Source: Actinoallomurus sp963799975
GTDB taxonomy: Bacteria > Actinomycetota > Actinomycetes > Streptosporangiales > Streptosporangiaceae
Reading direction: 5' to 3'
DNA: 64,000 bases
NCBI GenBank assembly: GCA_963799975.1
Contig: CAWCZF010000002.1
Coordinates: 62,001-126,000 of the forward strand
This document shows positions 46,348 to 55,415 of the stretch, piece by piece; the stretch's first letter is position 1, and every line of letters starts with the position of its first letter. The notes below the pieces were generated by a model, which ran no database searches, was not told the origin of the DNA, and was given only the letters and a program-made list of their open reading frames with translations. Position numbers and translations under genes: made by a program.

Positions 46348-48963
46348 ATGACAGCCGCGATGCGATCGGCCATGGACGTCCACGACCAGCGCGTGTGGGA
46401 GATTTCTCCTCAGGACGCGTTGGTCGCCGCCGGCGTCGACGCCGAGACCGGGCTGAGCGCGGCCGAGGCGGGGGCCCGGCTGAAACGCTGGGGCCCCAAC
46501 GCCCTGCCCGCGGCGCGGGCCCGCGGGCCGATCGTGCGCTTCCTCCTGCAGTTCCACAGCCCCCTGATCTACGTGCTGCTCATTTCGGCGGCCGCCGCGG
46601 CCCTGATCGGTGAACGGGTGGACGCCGGGGTGATTCTGACCGTCCTTGTCGTCAACGCCCTGGTCGGCTTCGTGCAGGAGACCCATGCGGAGGGTGCTCT
46701 GGCGGCTCTCGCCGCGATGGCGGAGACGACGAGCACCGTCGTACGTGACGGGGCACGCCTGCCGATACCCTCCACGGCCGTCGTCCCGGGTGACATCGTC
46801 GTACTGGAGGCCGGTGACAAGGTTCCGGCCGACCTGCGCCTTGTGGCGAGCAAGGAGTTGCGCGCCGACGAATCGACCCTGACCGGCGAGTCGGCCCCTG
46901 CCGCCAAAGCCCCGGGCGCGGTGCCGGCGGACACGCTACTCGCCGACCGGAAGAACATGGCCTACTCCGGGACGCTCGTGACGAGTGGCTCCGGCGTCGG
47001 CGTCGCGGCGACGACCGGCGCCCGTACCGAGATCGGGCTCATCCACGGCCTCATGCGGAGGACCGCCGCCCCGCAGACGCCGCTGACCCGGAAGATCGCC
47101 AGGTTCAGCCGGGCCGTCACCGCGGCCGTAGTCGTCCTCGGTGCCGCGACGTTCGCGATCGGTATCGCACGCGGGCAGTCGGCCGCCGAGATGCTCACGG
47201 CGGCCATCGCGCTGGCCGTCGGCGCGATTCCGGAGGGGCTGCCCGCGATGGTCACGGTCGCGCTGGCGTTCGGCGTGGCGCGGATGGTGCGGCGCAAGGT
47301 GGTGGTGCGCCGGCTTCCCGTGGTCGAGACACTCGGCAGCACCACTGTGATCTGCACCGACAAGACCGGCACCCTGACCGAGAACACGATGACGGTCGTC
47401 GCGCTCGTCGCCGACGGCGAGACCTACGACCTGCCCGGCCCCGCCGACGACAAGGCCGTGCGCGAGTGCCTGATCGCGGGCCTGGCGTGCAACGACTCCC
47501 GGTTGCTGCCCGGAGGCGAGATCTCCGGCGATCCGACCGAGGCGGCGTTGCTGGTCAGCGCGGCGCGGGCCGGACTGACCGAGGCCCCGCCCCGTCTCGA
47601 CACAGTGCCCTTCACCAGCGAACGCCGCTACATGGCGACGCTGCACCCCGCCGTCGTCTACGTCAAAGGCTCGGTCGAACGGGTACTCGGCCTGTGCACG
47701 GCCCGGCTGGACCGCGACGGTCGCATCCGTACGCTCGACCGGCACGCCGCCACGGAGGCGGCCGAACGACTCGGACACGACGGCCTGCGGGTGCTCGCGT
47801 TCGCCCGCGCCGCGCTCCCGCCCGAGACCTCGGCGCTGACAGAGGCGGACCTGCCGTCCCTCGTCTTCCTCGGCCTGCAAGGGATGTACGACCCACCGCG
47901 CGCCGCCTCCGCACCGGCCGTACGTGCCTGCCTGGACGCGGGCATCCAGGTCAAGATGATCACCGGGGACCACGCCGCGACGGCCCAGGCGATCGCCACG
48001 CGCACCGGACTGGACGGCGCGGTCATGACTGGAACCGACCTGGAGCGCTGCACCGATGATCTCCTGCCGGAGGCGGCCGAGCGGACCACCGTCTTCGCCC
48101 GGGTCTCCCCCGAACAGAAACTCCGGCTCGTACGCGCCTTGCAGAGCCGCGGACACGTGATCGCGATGACCGGCGACGGTGTCAACGACGCGCCCGCGCT
48201 CAAACGCGCCGACATCGGGGTCGCGATGGGCCGGGGCGGCACCGAGGTCGCCAAGGAATCGGCGGACATGGTCCTCACCGACGACGACTTCGCCTCCATC
48301 GCGGCCGCGGTCGAGGAAGGCCGCGGTGTCTTCGACAACCTGACCCGGTTCATCGTCTGGGCGCTTCCCGCCAATCTCGGCCTGGGTCTGGTCCTCGTCG
48401 CCGCGATCGTCATCGGGACGACCCTGCCGCTCCTGCCGATCCAGGTCCTGTGGCTGAACATGACGGCGGTCCTGGTCCTGGGTCTGCCGTTCACGCTCGA
48501 ACCGGCCTCTCCGGAACTGATGCGCCGCCCGCCACGGGACCCGGCGCGACCGCTGCTCACCGCCGGGCTCGCTGCCCGAGTCCTGATGGTTTCCGGAATC
48601 CTGGTCGCCGGCGCCTTCGGCCTGTTCCACTGGGACCTCGCGCACGGCGCCCCGGTGACCGAGGCACGTACCGTGGTCGTCAACGTGTTCGCACTGACGC
48701 TGACGACGTACCTGTTCAACTGCCTGTCCCTGGACCGTCCGCTGCTGTGGCCGGGGGTGCGCCGAAACCCCTCGATCGTCGCGGCCGTGCTGATCCTGGC
48801 GATTCTGCAGGCCCTGTACACCTACCTGCCGTTCGCGAACCGGCTGTTCGGATCGGCCCCCCTCCAGCCCGCCGCCTGGGTGCGCGTGACCGTCGTGGCG
48901 GTCGTCTCGTACGTCGTCATCGAGGTCATCAAGGCGCTCCGCGGGCGGGCCGTCCGCGTCTGA
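46348..48963 (+). CDS. P-type cation-transporting ATPase (Ca2+-like P2 type)
   Basis: This 871-residue pump has N-terminal AEAGARLKRWGPNALPAARA, actuator TLTGESAP, helix 4 motif IPEGLPAMVTVALAFG, phosphorylation site CTDKTGTLTENTMTV, hinge MTGDGVNDAPALKRADIGVA and ten predicted helices overall. The PEGLPA form resembles SERCA/PMR1-type pumps, so calcium or manganese is possible. The start is not certain: 46348 was chosen over the GTG at 46333 and ATGs at 46360 and 46372. It is a second pump of the island, only about 4 kb from the first. Confidence 0.9.
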   Translation: MTAAMRSAMDVHDQRVWEISPQDALVAAGVDAETGLSAAEAGARLKRWGPNALPAARARGPIVRFLLQFHSPLIYVLLISAAAAALIGERVDAGVILTVLVVNALVGFVQETHAEGALAALAAMAETTSTVVRDGARLPIPSTAVVPGDIVVLEAGDKVPADLRLVASKELRADESTLTGESAPAAKAPGAVPADTLLADRKNMAYSGTLVTSGSGVGVAATTGARTEIGLIHGLMRRTAAPQTPLTRKIARFSRAVTAAVVVLGAATFAIGIARGQSAAEMLTAAIALAVGAIPEGLPAMVTVALAFGVARMVRRKVVVRRLPVVETLGSTTVICTDKTGTLTENTMTVVALVADGETYDLPGPADDKAVRECLIAGLACNDSRLLPGGEISGDPTEAALLVSAARAGLTEAPPRLDTVPFTSERRYMATLHPAVVYVKGSVERVLGLCTARLDRDGRIRTLDRHAATEAAERLGHDGLRVLAFARAALPPETSALTEADLPSLVFLGLQGMYDPPRAASAPAVRACLDAGIQVKMITGDHAATAQAIATRTGLDGAVMTGTDLERCTDDLLPEAAERTTVFARVSPEQKLRLVRALQSRGHVIAMTGDGVNDAPALKRADIGVAMGRGGTEVAKESADMVLTDDDFASIAAAVEEGRGVFDNLTRFIVWALPANLGLGLVLVAAIVIGTTLPLLPIQVLWLNMTAVLVLGLPFTLEPASPELMRRPPRDPARPLLTAGLAARVLMVSGILVAGAFGLFHWDLAHGAPVTEARTVVVNVFALTLTTYLFNCLSLDRPLLWPGVRRNPSIVAAVLILAILQALYTYLPFANRLFGSAPLQPAAWVRVTVVAVVSYVVIEVIKALRGRAVRV

Positions 48964-48987
48964 GGACCACGAGCCGAAGCCGGCCTC

Positions 48988-49437
48988 TCAGGAGGCTTGT
49001 TCTCTCGCCACGTCGTCATCGACATGCGCCGCAGGCCCGAAGCGGCGGCCCGACACACGCCGGGCCGGGATCCGGATGAACTGACCGTCCACCGCGGGCA
49101 CCCAGGGGTGGAGCGGAAGCCGCGCGAGGTGCGCGGCCTCCTCCACGCCGTCCACGAGCCGAGCCTGCCCGGTGATCGTGATCGACCATCCCGTGCCGGT
49201 GCTCGGATCGAAGTCATCGGCTTGGAAGGCCACCACCGCGTTGCGAATCGCGGCGGCAAGCGCCGAACCGGACGCGGTCCGGATCACGACCTCGCCGTGG
49301 TCGAGAACGAAATTCATCGGCAGGACCGCCGGCAGCGCCTGGTCCGTGTACACCACCCGTCCGATCGGCACGGATGCCGCGAGCGCCAGGCAACGCTCAC
49401 GGCCGAAGACTGGGGGGTCGTCCATATCGGCGTTCAT
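48988..49437 (-). CDS. Pyridoxamine 5'-phosphate oxidase-fold flavin/F420-type protein
   Basis: This 149-residue protein has the split beta-barrel of this family: VPIGRVVYTDQALPAVLPMN, HGEVVIRTASGS, VAFQADDFDPSTGTGWSITI and FIRIPARRVSGRRF. Members bind FMN or F420; the reaction is unknown. GGAG lies 2-3 bases before the ATG. A symmetric DevR-type box lies 36 bases upstream. Mycobacterial DosR regulons include comparable proteins (Rv2004c region, Rv3131 neighbours), which supports its membership here. Confidence 0.82.
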   Translation of the reverse strand: MNADMDDPPVFGRERCLALAASVPIGRVVYTDQALPAVLPMNFVLDHGEVVIRTASGSALAAAIRNAVVAFQADDFDPSTGTGWSITITGQARLVDGVEEAAHLARLPLHPWVPAVDGQFIRIPARRVSGRRFGPAAHVDDDVAREQAS

Positions 49438-49472
49438 ATCTCCAGCCTGCCGGAAGCCATTCGTGTCGTTAA

Positions 49473-49486
49473 TGGACGAAAGTCCT
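49473..49486 (-). promoter_or_regulatory. DevR-type box ahead of pyridoxamine-oxidase-fold gene
   Basis: On the minus strand AGGACTTTCGTCCA, with both half-sites nearly complete, 36 bases upstream of the start at 49437. It is the match closest to the mycobacterial DosR site because of the CTTT core. Confidence 0.6.
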
Positions 49487-49640
49487 TAAGTATGCCGATC
49501 TTTCAGTTCGCGCTCATTTATCCGATAATCACGTCCGAACCCTATTCCACGGCAACGTCCTGCCTGCCAGGGGATCGCCATCGCCTGAGCCGCGGCCAAA
49601 ATGGCCCCGGGCCCACACATCGCCATTACGGTCGAATAGA

Positions 49641-49690
49641 AGCGACGACGCGTCACCGCCGGTCACTGGCCGGACGGGACGCGTCGCTGC
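49641..49690 (-). terminator. Probable terminator hairpin after CBS-BON gene
   Basis: AGCGACGACGCGTC at the left and GACGCGTCGCT at the right pair with a small bulge around a GC-rich loop, ending just before the stop of the minus-strand CBS gene at 49699. Confidence 0.5.
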
Positions 49691-49698
49691 CGCCGGTC

Positions 49699-50310
49699 TC
49701 AGTAATAGGGGTGGAATGGGACATATTCGTCGTCGTTGTCATATCCCAGCTGGTCCTGCGCGGAGACGACGCCTTCGACATGGCGAATGGCGTGCATCAT
49801 GAGCGACGCCTGGGAACGGTGCTCGACGGTGCCTCTCATGGTGACGCGTCCGTCCTTCACGGTCACCGCGAACCGGGTCGGGGCCATGGCGAAGTCACGC
49901 TTGATGATCTGATCCACGACATCGCGGTGGATGTCGGCGTCCGGCCTGCGGTAGACGGCCAGCACGTCCGCGCGGCCGACGATCCCGATGAGGCGGCCGC
50001 TCAGCGCGTCCAGCACGGGAAGCCGGCCGATCTTGTGCCGCCGCATGTACTGTGCGGCCTCCTCGACCGTGGCGGAAGCGGGCACGGTGATCGCCGGCGC
50101 CGTCATGACATCCGCGGCGGTGGTCGCCGTGGCCTTCTGCTGTTCGCGCCGCCCTTCGGGACTGAAGCGGAACTCCTCACCCGCGTCCGGATCGGCCTCC
50201 TTGAGCAACAGGTCGCTCTTGGAGACGACTCCGCGTACGCGGCCGGTCGAGTCCAGCACCGGGACGGTGCTGACGTGCTGACGGTGCATCACGTCCACGA
50301 TGCCTGAGTC
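49699..50310 (-). pseudogene. CBS-BON protein truncated at its N-terminus
   Basis: The frame contains the end of a first CBS motif (VSTVPVLDSTGRVRGVVSKS), a complete second CBS (DVMTAPAITVPASATVEEAA, RLIGIVGRADVL) and a BON domain (FAVTVKDGRVTMRGTV). The first ~30 residues, including the opening VxDVMT motif, are replaced at about 50311 by a nitroreductase 5' fragment in another frame. Possible internal starts are GTG 50298 and ATG 50289, with no ribosome site. The open frame extends to 50400. Compare the intact relative at 27.2-27.8 kb. A shortened product may or may not be made. Confidence 0.65.
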
Positions 50311-50498
50311 ATCTCCCGGCCGTCCGGATCGGCCACGTTCAGCCGCCGGTCGGGGTCGGCGTGCTAGGTCAGCCGCGACCCGCGTACGCCGAACCACCAC
50401 GGCTGGGTGTTGTGCACCGAAGGCGCCTGCGAGGCGGCGTCGATGAGAAAGGTGGCGACCTGGTCGGGCGATGCCGGAGCCGCGGGTATGGACTTCAT
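50311..50498 (-). pseudogene. Acg-type nitroreductase N-terminal fragment
   Basis: A strong ribosome site (GGAGGG) precedes the ATG at 50498. The frame reads QAPSVHNTQPWWFGVRGS, then a stop replaces one residue, then HADPDRRLNVADPDGREM. This is the N-terminus of the same family as the intact gene at 54-55 kb, with near-identical segments. It ends abruptly at the CBS junction, so the promoter and start survive but the enzyme does not. Confidence 0.8.
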
Positions 50499-50664
50499 GA
50501 TCCCTCCTGGTTTCGTCCTCAACCGCACCATCGTTGGCGGGTCGGTGAGCCCAAGCCCTTCCGGCCCTGCCCCGGCGCCCTGTGAACGAGCGTCTGGCCG
50601 CCGTCCCGTCCTGGCGGGTTCGTCATCATTTCCTTCTTGTCACGCAGAACGGGGGACAACGACA

Positions 50665-50697
50665 AAGAGGGCGCGGGGCCAAAGCCCGCGCCCTCTT
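50665..50697 (-). terminator. Terminator hairpin after DoxX gene
   Basis: A perfect 13-bp stem (50665-50677 with 50685-50697) with a 7-base loop starts 9 bases after the DoxX stop. Read on the minus strand it is followed by a T-rich stretch. Confidence 0.85.
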
Positions 50698-50705
50698 GCC
50701 CGGTC

Positions 50706-51266
50706 TCACTTGAGGATGGGGAAGCGCTGGACCAGTCGGGTGCTCTTCCACAAGCGGCCGAGGCCGGCGGTGTCACCGGCTCCGGCGAGCGCTAGACCGA
50801 TGATCAGCAGCGCGTAGATGAGGTGGTCGTCCAGGAACACGTTGTTGTCCGGCGGCAGGACGACACTCCACATCATGACCAGCATGACCGCGCCCGCGGC
50901 GGCCGCGAGCCGCATGCCGACGCCGAGGAGCAGCGCCGCGCCGATGCCGGCCAGGCCGAGCATGAACAGCCAGTCGGCCCAGGCGGCGCCGGCGATGCCG
51001 TGATAGAAGCCCTTGAAGGGACCGGCCGCGGCGAACTTCAGGAAGCCCGTCGTCGGGTGGCCGCCGTGGATCCATGCCTGCTTGGCGGTGGTGTCGTGGC
51101 CGAGCCCGAACAGCTTGTCCGCGAACGCCCAGAAGAACACGAACCCCAGGGACAGCCGGGCCAACGCCCACACGTAGCGGACGGCCGGCGTCCGCGCCTG
51201 TGCCGCTACCTGCTCCACGTCGTGAGAATGACGGTGAATTCGGGGTTCGTGGTCGGCGACTGTCAT
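50706..51266 (-). CDS. DoxX-family membrane protein
   Basis: This 186-residue protein has four helices (LSLGFVFFWAFADKLFGLGH, WLFMLGLAGIGAALLLGVG, AAAAGAVMLVMMWSVVLPPD, HLIYALLIIGLALAGAGDT). This is the DoxX/TQO-like fold linked to quinone or thiosulfate redox chemistry; the precise role is unknown. GAGGTGAG precedes the ATG. A perfect palindromic DevR-type box lies 98 bases upstream. Confidence 0.85.
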   Translation of the reverse strand: MTVADHEPRIHRHSHDVEQVAAQARTPAVRYVWALARLSLGFVFFWAFADKLFGLGHDTTAKQAWIHGGHPTTGFLKFAAAGPFKGFYHGIAGAAWADWLFMLGLAGIGAALLLGVGMRLAAAAGAVMLVMMWSVVLPPDNNVFLDDHLIYALLIIGLALAGAGDTAGLGRLWKSTRLVQRFPILK

Positions 51267-51363
51267 TTCATCTCACCTCATTTGGGGGACCGGAGCGTTT
51301 CCGGATGCCCTTACTCAACGCCATCGGATGAGGGCGTCTCAGAGGCGAAAGCAGGGCCCTCGC

Positions 51364-51377
51364 GGGACCTTCGTCCC
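51364..51377 (+). promoter_or_regulatory. Perfect palindromic DevR-type box
   Basis: GGGACCTTCGTCCC has exact inverted half-sites GGGAC and GTCCC around CTTC. It is 98 bases upstream of the doxX start. Confidence 0.65.
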
Positions 51378-51431
51378 GCCTACGGCGGTGTCACCGGGCG
51401 GCGCCGGCCGGATGAATACCGCGCCGAGGTC

Positions 51432-53156
51432 TCACGCCCCATCCGAGCGAAGCGGCACCCGCCATTCCAGGACCGTACCCCCGGTCTCACCAGCTCGCGC
51501 GTCGAACTCGCCGCCCAGGCTCGTCGCGCGCGCGGCCATGTTGGCCAGGCCGCTGCGCCGCCCCGTGTCGGCGATGCCGACACCGTCATCGGTGACGCGC
51601 AAGACCAGCTCAGGGCCGGCGACGACGCTCACATCGACACGCGAGGCGTGGGCATGCCGCGCCGCGTTGGACAGTGCCTCCCGCAGGACGGCGATCAGAT
51701 GTTCGCCGGTCGCATCGTCGACGACCGTGTCCAGCAGGCCGTCCAGCCGCATCGCAGGCGCGAAACCCAGGCTTTCCGCCGCGCCGTCGATGACGCCGAA
51801 CAGCCGCGACCGCAGCGTCGGCTCGTCCTCACTGGTCGTCTGGAGCGCGAAGACGGTGGATCGGATCTGCCGGATCGTGTCGTCCAGGTCGTCGACCGCG
51901 CGCTGGACGCGTACCGCGACGTCGCGCTTCTGGGTGATCTTGATGGCGCTCATCAGTGTCATCGCGACCGCGAACAAGCGCTGGATCACGGTGTCGTGCA
52001 GGTCCTTGGCGATCCGGTCACGGTCCTCCAGGACCACGACGCGCTCCGCGTCGTGGCGGCGTTCGGCCAACTCCAGCGCGATGGCCGCCTGCGCCGCGAA
52101 CGTCTCCAGCAGTCGCCGTACGGGCTCGCCGAACGCCGCGTGGCCCGGCACGTTGGCGACCATGAGCACCCCGCGCGCGGCAGTGCCCGCCCCGAGCGGC
52201 ACGATCAGCATCGGCCCCACCAGAACCCGGGCGGGGATCCCGGACTCCCGTGTCTTCTCATCGGCGTCCGGCAGCATGAGCGAGGCCCCCGTGCGGTACA
52301 CCTCCCCGGCGAGCGCGTCATCGAACGGAACTCTGACGCCGTCGAGCGTCTCGGCGTAGAGACCGTCGGCGACCCGGACGTCGAACTCCTCCGACGCGTC
52401 ATCGGCCAGCGCCACGGTCGCGAGGTCCGCCTCGCACATCTCCCGGGCACGCCGTACCACCAGGTCGAGGACCTCCTCCGATGCGGTACCCGAGAGGAGC
52501 GCCGTGGAGACCTCCGCGTGGGCCTGCAGCCAGCGCTCGCGGCGCCGCGCGTCCTGGTAGAGTCGTGCGTTCTCGATCGCCACGCCCGCGGCGGTGGCAA
52601 GGGCGATGACGACGTTCTCATCGTCGTCGTCGAACTCCTCCCCACCCGCTTTCTCGGTCAGGTAGAGGTTCCCGAACACCTCATCGCGCACCCGGATCGG
52701 CACGCCGAGAAAACGCCGCATCGGCGGATGGTTGGCCGGGAACCCGTACGACTCCGGATGCGCCGACAGATCCGCGAGCCGGATCGGCTGCGGATCCTTG
52801 ATCAACAGGCCGAGAATGCCCAGACCGTGCGGCCAGTGCTCCAGCGCGTCGATCTGATCCTGTGTGACACCCGCCGTGACGAACTGGGACAGCCGCTCGT
52901 CCGCTCCGATCACGCCGAGCGCGCCATACTCCGCGTCCACCAGCGTCCTGGCCGCCTCGACGATCGACCGCAGCACGGTGGCCAAGTCCAGATCGCCCCC
53001 GATGGAGACGATCGCCTCCAGCAAACCGTGCACCCGGTCCCGCGTGGTCAGCACGGTTGCGAGCCGGCTCTGCAGCTCGGTCAGCAGATCGTCGAGACGC
53101 AGCTGCGGGAGCACGGGGCGAGCGCGATCTTCGCCCGGTCGGTCCTGAGTGAGCAC
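51432..53156 (-). CDS. devS: DevS/DosS-like haem GAF sensor histidine kinase
   Basis: This 574-residue kinase has two GAF domains (about 60-200 and 230-370), a HisKA_3 dimer domain with phospho-acceptor in DRDRIAKDLHDTVIQRLFA, and a HATPase (EALSNAARHAHAS, TDDGVGIADTG, GGTVLEWRVPL). In the first GAF, the sequence SAHPESYGFPANHPPMRRFL aligns with the M. tuberculosis DosS segment carrying the haem ligand His149; the equivalent here is His143. I therefore expect a haem-based oxygen/redox sensor. It is divergent from the cognate regulator by 124 bases, whereas in M. tuberculosis the two genes are in tandem. Confidence 0.93.
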   Translation of the reverse strand: MLTQDRPGEDRARPVLPQLRLDDLLTELQSRLATVLTTRDRVHGLLEAIVSIGGDLDLATVLRSIVEAARTLVDAEYGALGVIGADERLSQFVTAGVTQDQIDALEHWPHGLGILGLLIKDPQPIRLADLSAHPESYGFPANHPPMRRFLGVPIRVRDEVFGNLYLTEKAGGEEFDDDDENVVIALATAAGVAIENARLYQDARRRERWLQAHAEVSTALLSGTASEEVLDLVVRRAREMCEADLATVALADDASEEFDVRVADGLYAETLDGVRVPFDDALAGEVYRTGASLMLPDADEKTRESGIPARVLVGPMLIVPLGAGTAARGVLMVANVPGHAAFGEPVRRLLETFAAQAAIALELAERRHDAERVVVLEDRDRIAKDLHDTVIQRLFAVAMTLMSAIKITQKRDVAVRVQRAVDDLDDTIRQIRSTVFALQTTSEDEPTLRSRLFGVIDGAAESLGFAPAMRLDGLLDTVVDDATGEHLIAVLREALSNAARHAHASRVDVSVVAGPELVLRVTDDGVGIADTGRRSGLANMAARATSLGGEFDARAGETGGTVLEWRVPLRSDGA

Positions 53157-53160
53157 GTGC

Positions 53161-53234
53161 GGAGTCCTCTCGGGCCGGGGACCCCATCATCGTCCCAAAT
53201 CGCCGCCGATGCGCGGCTGGGGCCCGAGGACTCC
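53161..53234. promoter_or_regulatory. Inverted repeat between devS and devR
   Basis: GGAGTCCTCTCGGGCC (53161-53176) and GGCCCGAGGACTCC (53221-53234) are inverted copies, differing by a two-base insertion, 44 bases apart. They lie next to the devS start and 46 bases before devR. Their GAGTCC-type half-sites differ from the standard box and may be a low-affinity autoregulatory site or a site for another factor. Confidence 0.45.
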
Positions 53235-53280
53235 CCAGAGCGCCTATCGCAGGAGTTGAGGGCCTCGGTACGGTTTGGCC

Positions 53281-53943
53281 ATGACCACCCCCATCAAGGT
53301 CTTCCTCCTCGACGACCACGAGGTCGTACGCCGCGGGGTCGCCGCCCTCCTCGGGGCCGAACCGGACATCGAGATCGTCGGCGAGGCCGGTACGGCCGCC
53401 CAGGCCGTCGCGCGTGTGCCGGCCCTACGACCCGACGTCGCCGTACTGGACGTACGGCTCCCAGACGGCGACGGGGTGACCGTCTGCCGCGAACTTCGCT
53501 CTCGGATGCCCGAGTTGGCCTGCCTGATGCTCACCTCCTTCGCCGACGAGGAGGCGCTGATCGACGCCGTCATGGCCGGCGCGTCCGGCTACGTCCTCAA
53601 ACAGATCCACGGCTCGGACCTCGTCGGCGCCGTACGTACCGTCGCGGCAGGCGGGTCCCTGCTCGACCCACGCAGCACCGCGCAGATACTGCAACGCCTC
53701 CGCGAACGCCCCCGCAAGGACCCGCTCGCCGCCCTCACCGAACAAGAACGCAAGATCCTCGACCTCATCGGCGACGGCCTGACCAACCGGCAGATCGGCG
53801 ACCACCTCTTCCTCGCCGAAAAAACCGTCAAGAACTACGTCTCCAGCATCTTCACCAAACTCAATCTGCATCGCCGCACACAGGCCGCCACCCTCATCAC
53901 CCAGCTCAAAGCCGACCAGCCACGCACTCTTCCCGGCGAGTAG
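53281..53943 (+). CDS. devR: DevR/DosR-like response regulator
   Basis: This 220-residue NarL-family regulator has a receiver (KVFLLDDHEVVRRGVAALLG, phospho-acceptor in DVAVLDVRLPDGDG, MLTSFADEEALIDAVMAGAS) and a LuxR-type helix-turn-helix (LTEQERKILDLIGDGLTNRQ, LAEKTVKNYVSSIFTKLNLH). It matches DosR almost motif for motif. The ATG at 53281 was chosen; a TTG at 53275 is possible. It should be phosphorylated by the divergent DevS and bind the 14-bp boxes found upstream of genes across 33-59 kb. Confidence 0.94.
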   Translation: MTTPIKVFLLDDHEVVRRGVAALLGAEPDIEIVGEAGTAAQAVARVPALRPDVAVLDVRLPDGDGVTVCRELRSRMPELACLMLTSFADEEALIDAVMAGASGYVLKQIHGSDLVGAVRTVAAGGSLLDPRSTAQILQRLRERPRKDPLAALTEQERKILDLIGDGLTNRQIGDHLFLAEKTVKNYVSSIFTKLNLHRRTQAATLITQLKADQPRTLPGE

Positions 53944-54054
53944 CGATTCCTGGCGCCCGCCTACGATGCGTCAGGCGGCGGCCACATCATCGAGGCCGCG
54001 GCCATGCCAGCCGTGCATCGGTCCGACGACCGTCTCCCCCAGCCGGAACAGCCG

Positions 54055-55041
54055 TCATGGTTCCGGCCTGCCCACGTCGGACGGCGACCGTCGTACGCTC
54101 GCCGTCTCGCGGCCGGCGACGCCGAGCCGCAGGATCATCTGCGGATATGCGCCATCGCAGTGCCCGGCGCGAATGAACTCCCGCAGCTCCGGAAACTCGA
54201 GCGCCTGAGTGTGGAACGCGGCCGAGACTTCGTCCTCGGCGGCGCGGAGCAGGACTCGCTGCAGCGCCTGGCCGGTACGCAGCCAGTCGGCCCGCCCATC
54301 ACCGTCGGTCGTGAGCAACGCGACGACTCCCGTCACGTCCTGCTGATCATCACCGAACAGGCCCCAGCCCTGCCCTCGCCCGAAGTCGCGCTCCGCGAAG
54401 TAGGGGTCTGTGCGCTCGTGGGTACGCGGGTAGGCGTCATCATGCACGCCGTCGAGCCGGCTGCTTCCCGGGCGCGGGGCCCAGCGTGCCAGCTCCGTCA
54501 GGTAGGCCGGGTTCTGCCGGTGTGTCTGCTCGGCGACCTCCGTCAGGGCGGCGAGCGCGATCCGCGCTCTCGGGTCCGCGACGATGCGGAGCATCGTGCC
54601 CTCGGCATGAGCATGATTGCGCAGCGTCTGTAGCAGCCCGGCCGGCAGTCCCCCAAGGCGGAACCCGCCCCGGTGGGTGCGCCGCCGCTGGATCTGGGCG
54701 TACATCCGCTGCTCCTCGCCGGTGGCCGGTTCAGGCGGGCCGATGGCCACGTCGGCGACCATTCCTGGCCGGTCGGGGTCGGAGAGGATCTGGACATGGG
54801 GGCGGCGGCCGTGATGACGAACCGCGAGACGCAGGGTGCACAGCGCGGCACCGCAGCTGATCAACATCTCTCGCCCATCAGGGTCGGCGACCTCCAGGCG
54901 ACGGTCCGGGTCGGCGTGCACCGTCACCGTCGAGCCGCGGTGGCCGAACCACCACGGCTGGGTGTTGTGCACCGACGGCGCCCACACGGCGTCGTCCACG
55001 ACACGCTGTGCCAGAGATTCGTCACTTTCGGTAATATTCAT
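54055..55041 (-). CDS. Acg-family nitroreductase-like protein
   Basis: This 328-residue protein reads VDDAVWAPSVHNTQPWWFGH, DPDRRLEVADPDGREMLISC, QRRRTHRGGFRLGGLP and WLRTGQALQRVLLRA. This is the Acg/Rv2032/Rv3127 family of the DosR regulon, a nitroreductase fold that may store rather than turn over FMN. A weak AGG precedes the ATG at 55041. A DevR-type box lies 176 bases upstream. A second copy survives only as a 5' fragment at 50.3-50.5 kb. Confidence 0.88.
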   Translation of the reverse strand: MNITESDESLAQRVVDDAVWAPSVHNTQPWWFGHRGSTVTVHADPDRRLEVADPDGREMLISCGAALCTLRLAVRHHGRRPHVQILSDPDRPGMVADVAIGPPEPATGEEQRMYAQIQRRRTHRGGFRLGGLPAGLLQTLRNHAHAEGTMLRIVADPRARIALAALTEVAEQTHRQNPAYLTELARWAPRPGSSRLDGVHDDAYPRTHERTDPYFAERDFGRGQGWGLFGDDQQDVTGVVALLTTDGDGRADWLRTGQALQRVLLRAAEDEVSAAFHTQALEFPELREFIRAGHCDGAYPQMILRLGVAGRETASVRRSPSDVGRPEP

Positions 55042-55216
55042 GATCGACCTGCCGGGTCTCGGTCTGCCTGTGGCGGACGGGATGCTCCCGGTACGCGAAC
55101 GCGCCGTCGGCACGACCCACGCCCCCATGCCCCCTGGGAGCGCATCGCGTCCCTGTCCCTGCTCACCATCGCTCGCGTCCGGACGACGCGTAGAGTGCCG
55201 AGCGGCCTCAGAGCAG

Positions 55217-55230
55217 GGGACCTTCGTCAC
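55217..55230 (+). promoter_or_regulatory. DevR-type box between nitroreductase and acetyl-CoA hydrolase genes
   Basis: GGGACCTTCGTCAC, 13 of 14 identical to the perfect doxX box. It could serve the minus-strand nitroreductase or the plus-strand acetyl-CoA hydrolase gene. Confidence 0.55.
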
Positions 55231-55415
55231 TGCCGCCACCGGCCGGCATAGGCGACCTTGGGAGGCGCCAAGCAGGGGAGGGTTCCTGAGTAAGGCCACA
55301 CGAGCATCACGACGTCCAGAGCGGAAGCGCACCGCCGTGATCTCGCCCAAGGCGTGGCGGGCGCAGCGGCGACGGCACAGGACTCCTCCTTTCGATGACC
55401 TGGGAAAGTGACCTG

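Noticed and set aside
49590..49605. Palindrome GGCCAAAATGGCC near the CBS gene end
   Set aside because: It lacks the GGGAC/GTCCC halves and lies downstream of the gene; no role can be supported.
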